From an uncultured bacterium (lineage in GTDB: Bacteria; Verrucomicrobiota; Lentisphaeria; Victivallales; Victivallaceae): a DNA stretch of 6,250 bases. The number at the start of each line of letters is the position of its first letter. The stretch's first letter is position 1. Shown piece after piece: positions 5,601-6,250 of the stretch. The notes beneath the pieces are model-generated. The model did not search any database. It was not told the origin of the DNA and was given only the letters and a program-made list of their open reading frames with translations. The DNA lies in NCBI GenBank assembly GCA_949286445.1, contig CASECL010000247.1:1-6250 (forward strand), given 5' to 3'. A program made the translations under genes and the position numbers.

Positions 5601-6250
5601 AAATGCAGGCGTATTATAAAATTTCCATGAATATCTCTGGAAACAGTATTAAACCATTGAGTCGCAGAAGTTGGTATAAGTTTTGCCATAAATTTATAAA
5701 TAATGGATCTGGAGATGAACAGTAAATTAGGTTTGTTGGAAATAGAAATGACATCACAGATGTATGTTATTTTCTGTTTTAAATTATCTGTGCTATCGGG
5801 GGGAAATTGCGGTGCATTCGGCAGATAAGGTTTGGTATTCCAACACATTATGTTAATATCCGGCCGTGAAACGAACTTTGACACATGAAAGGAGTTTGGA
5901 ATTACCTCTGGCTGGTTTGCGGTTTTTTTTGCGGTTTTTTTGCGGGTTGGTTTGCGGGTTGGTTTGCGGGTTTTTTGCGGGTTTTTTTGCGGGTTTTTTT
6001 GCGGGTTTTTTTGCGGGTTGGTTTGCGGGTTGATTCGCGGGTTTTTTTGCGGGTTGATTCGCGGGTTTTTTTGCGGGTTGGTTTGCGGGTTGGTTTGCGG
6101 GTTGGTTTGCGGGTTGGTTTGCAGGTTGGTTTGCAGGTTGGTTTGCAGGTTGGTTTGCAGGTTGGTTTGCGGTTTTTTTGCGGTTTTTTTGAGGTTTTTT
6201 TGCGGTTTTTTTGCGGTTTTTTTTCGTTTTTTTTGCTGTTTTTTAGAGGT
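5507..6250 (-). CDS. Hypothetical open frame, partial, running in from the right edge
   Basis: One minus-strand frame has no stop from the right edge (6250) to a stop at 5507, which is 247 codons. The first half is the translated repeat, mostly Asn-Pro-Gln-Thr, Asn-Leu-Gln-Thr and Asn-Pro-Gln-Lys units. The last 125 residues (from about 5884) are non-repetitive, have no recognisable domain and include CWNTKPYLPNAPQFPP. No usable start lies in the repeat; a GTG at 5884 lacks a Shine-Dalgarno site. The repeat has almost no T on this strand, so stop codons are scarce there in any frame and its openness means little. Repeat-unit variation fits a different frame better (see the repeat entry). The 125-codon tail is longer than I would expect by chance, but it may be noncoding. 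I assign no function. Confidence 0.22.
   Translation of the reverse strand, partial: TSKKQQKKRKKTAKKPQKNLKKTAKKPQTNLQTNLQTNLQTNLQTNPQTNPQTNPQTNPQKNPRINPQKNPRINPQTNPQKNPQKNPQKNPQKTRKPTRKPTRKKTAKKTANQPEVIPNSFHVSKFVSRPDINIMCWNTKPYLPNAPQFPPDSTDNLKQKITYICDVISISNKPNLLFISRSIIYKFMAKLIPTSATQWFNTVSRDIHGNFIIRLHFQPANTLRSSAPRKTGKPAIPPSNQLNHTTS
5601..5918. other. Stretch without a convincing gene left of the repeat
   Basis: Apart from the weak minus-strand frame at 5507-6250, this stretch shows only short plus-strand frames. One is a 41-codon frame from an ATG at 5703 that lacks a properly spaced Shine-Dalgarno site. Base composition is between that of the pump genes and the AT-rich promoter region. I see no RNA gene, terminator or mobile-element signature. 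Confidence 0.5.
5919..6234. repeat. Tandem array of an 11-12 bp unit (minus-strand Pro-Ala-Asn/Lys-Gln/Lys coding potential)
   Basis: About 27 units begin with GC on the plus strand. The main types are GCGGGTTGGTTT, GCAGGTTGGTTT, GCGGGTTGATTC and GCGGGTTTTTTT (12 bp), with GCGGTTTTTTT (11 bp) at both ends. Units from 5977 to 6168 are sixteen consecutive exact 12-mers. On the minus strand, in the frame GCA-AAC-CAA-CCC, they read Ala-Asn-Gln-Pro or Ala-Lys-Lys-Pro. In that frame three variants are silent: CCC/CCT, GCA/GCG and AAC/AAT. The frame is stop-free only from 6242 to a TAA at 5853-5855, and the 11-bp units break its phase. It may be the tail of a basic low-complexity protein, resembling histone-H1-like Lys/Ala/Pro tails, or simply a satellite array. 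Confidence 0.95.

Noticed and set aside
5703..5828. Plus-strand 41-codon frame
   Set aside because: It has no spaced ribosome binding site, no recognisable features, and overlaps a longer open frame on the other strand.
5919..6234. CRISPR array
   Set aside because: The units are 11-12 bp, directly abutting, with no unique spacers; this is a simple tandem repeat.
5885..6250. Plus-strand open frame through the repeat starting at an ATG at 5885
   Set aside because: The repeat has almost no A on this strand, so stops are rare by composition; unit variants are non-synonymous in this frame and there is no Shine-Dalgarno site before the ATG.

Overview
The window carries a three-gene RND-type multidrug efflux locus, with every gene on the minus strand, plus an AT-rich gene-poor stretch and a striking 12-bp tandem repeat at the right edge. 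Transcription runs right to left: a TetR/AcrR-family repressor (4660-5298), a periplasmic adaptor or membrane-fusion protein (3180-4340), and an inner-membrane RND permease (161-3193). The adaptor and permease genes overlap by 14 bp, and a strong Rho-independent terminator follows the permease. An RND pump with a membrane-fusion protein implies a Gram-negative-type, two-membrane bacterium. The coding regions have moderate GC and are unusually rich in CCGG. I cannot name the organism; the loosest impression is a non-proteobacterial diderm from metagenomic data.

Layout. 1-160: the 3' flank of the pump operon, with a terminator hairpin at 73-128 and an 18-bp near-palindrome at 32-49. 161-4340: permease and adaptor. 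4341-4659: a 319-bp gap holding the adaptor's ribosome binding site, a tentative promoter and a 10-bp perfect palindrome. 4660-5298: the repressor. 5299-5500: very AT-rich DNA with a convincing repressor promoter whose spacer is filled by a palindromic operator candidate. 5490-5918: only weak small or partial reading frames. 5919-6234: about 27 units of an 11-12 bp G+T-rich repeat (C+A-rich on the minus strand).

How the parts work together. The adaptor and permease would form the inner-membrane and periplasmic part of a proton-driven exporter of hydrophobic or toxic compounds. No outer-membrane channel gene is present, so a TolC-like protein must be encoded elsewhere. The repressor probably controls its own promoter through the palindrome there and may control the pump promoter in the 319-bp gap.

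The part least explained by known families is the right-edge repeat. Read on the minus strand in one frame it gives an in-phase run of about 16 tetrapeptides, Pro-Ala-(Asn/Lys)-(Gln/Lys). Three of the four kinds of variation between units are silent in that frame and change amino acids in the others. This suggests the end of a low-complexity, basic Pro/Ala/Lys-rich protein, or a decayed or frame-switching version of one. The frame is not intact as written, and the gene, if it is one, begins outside the window.
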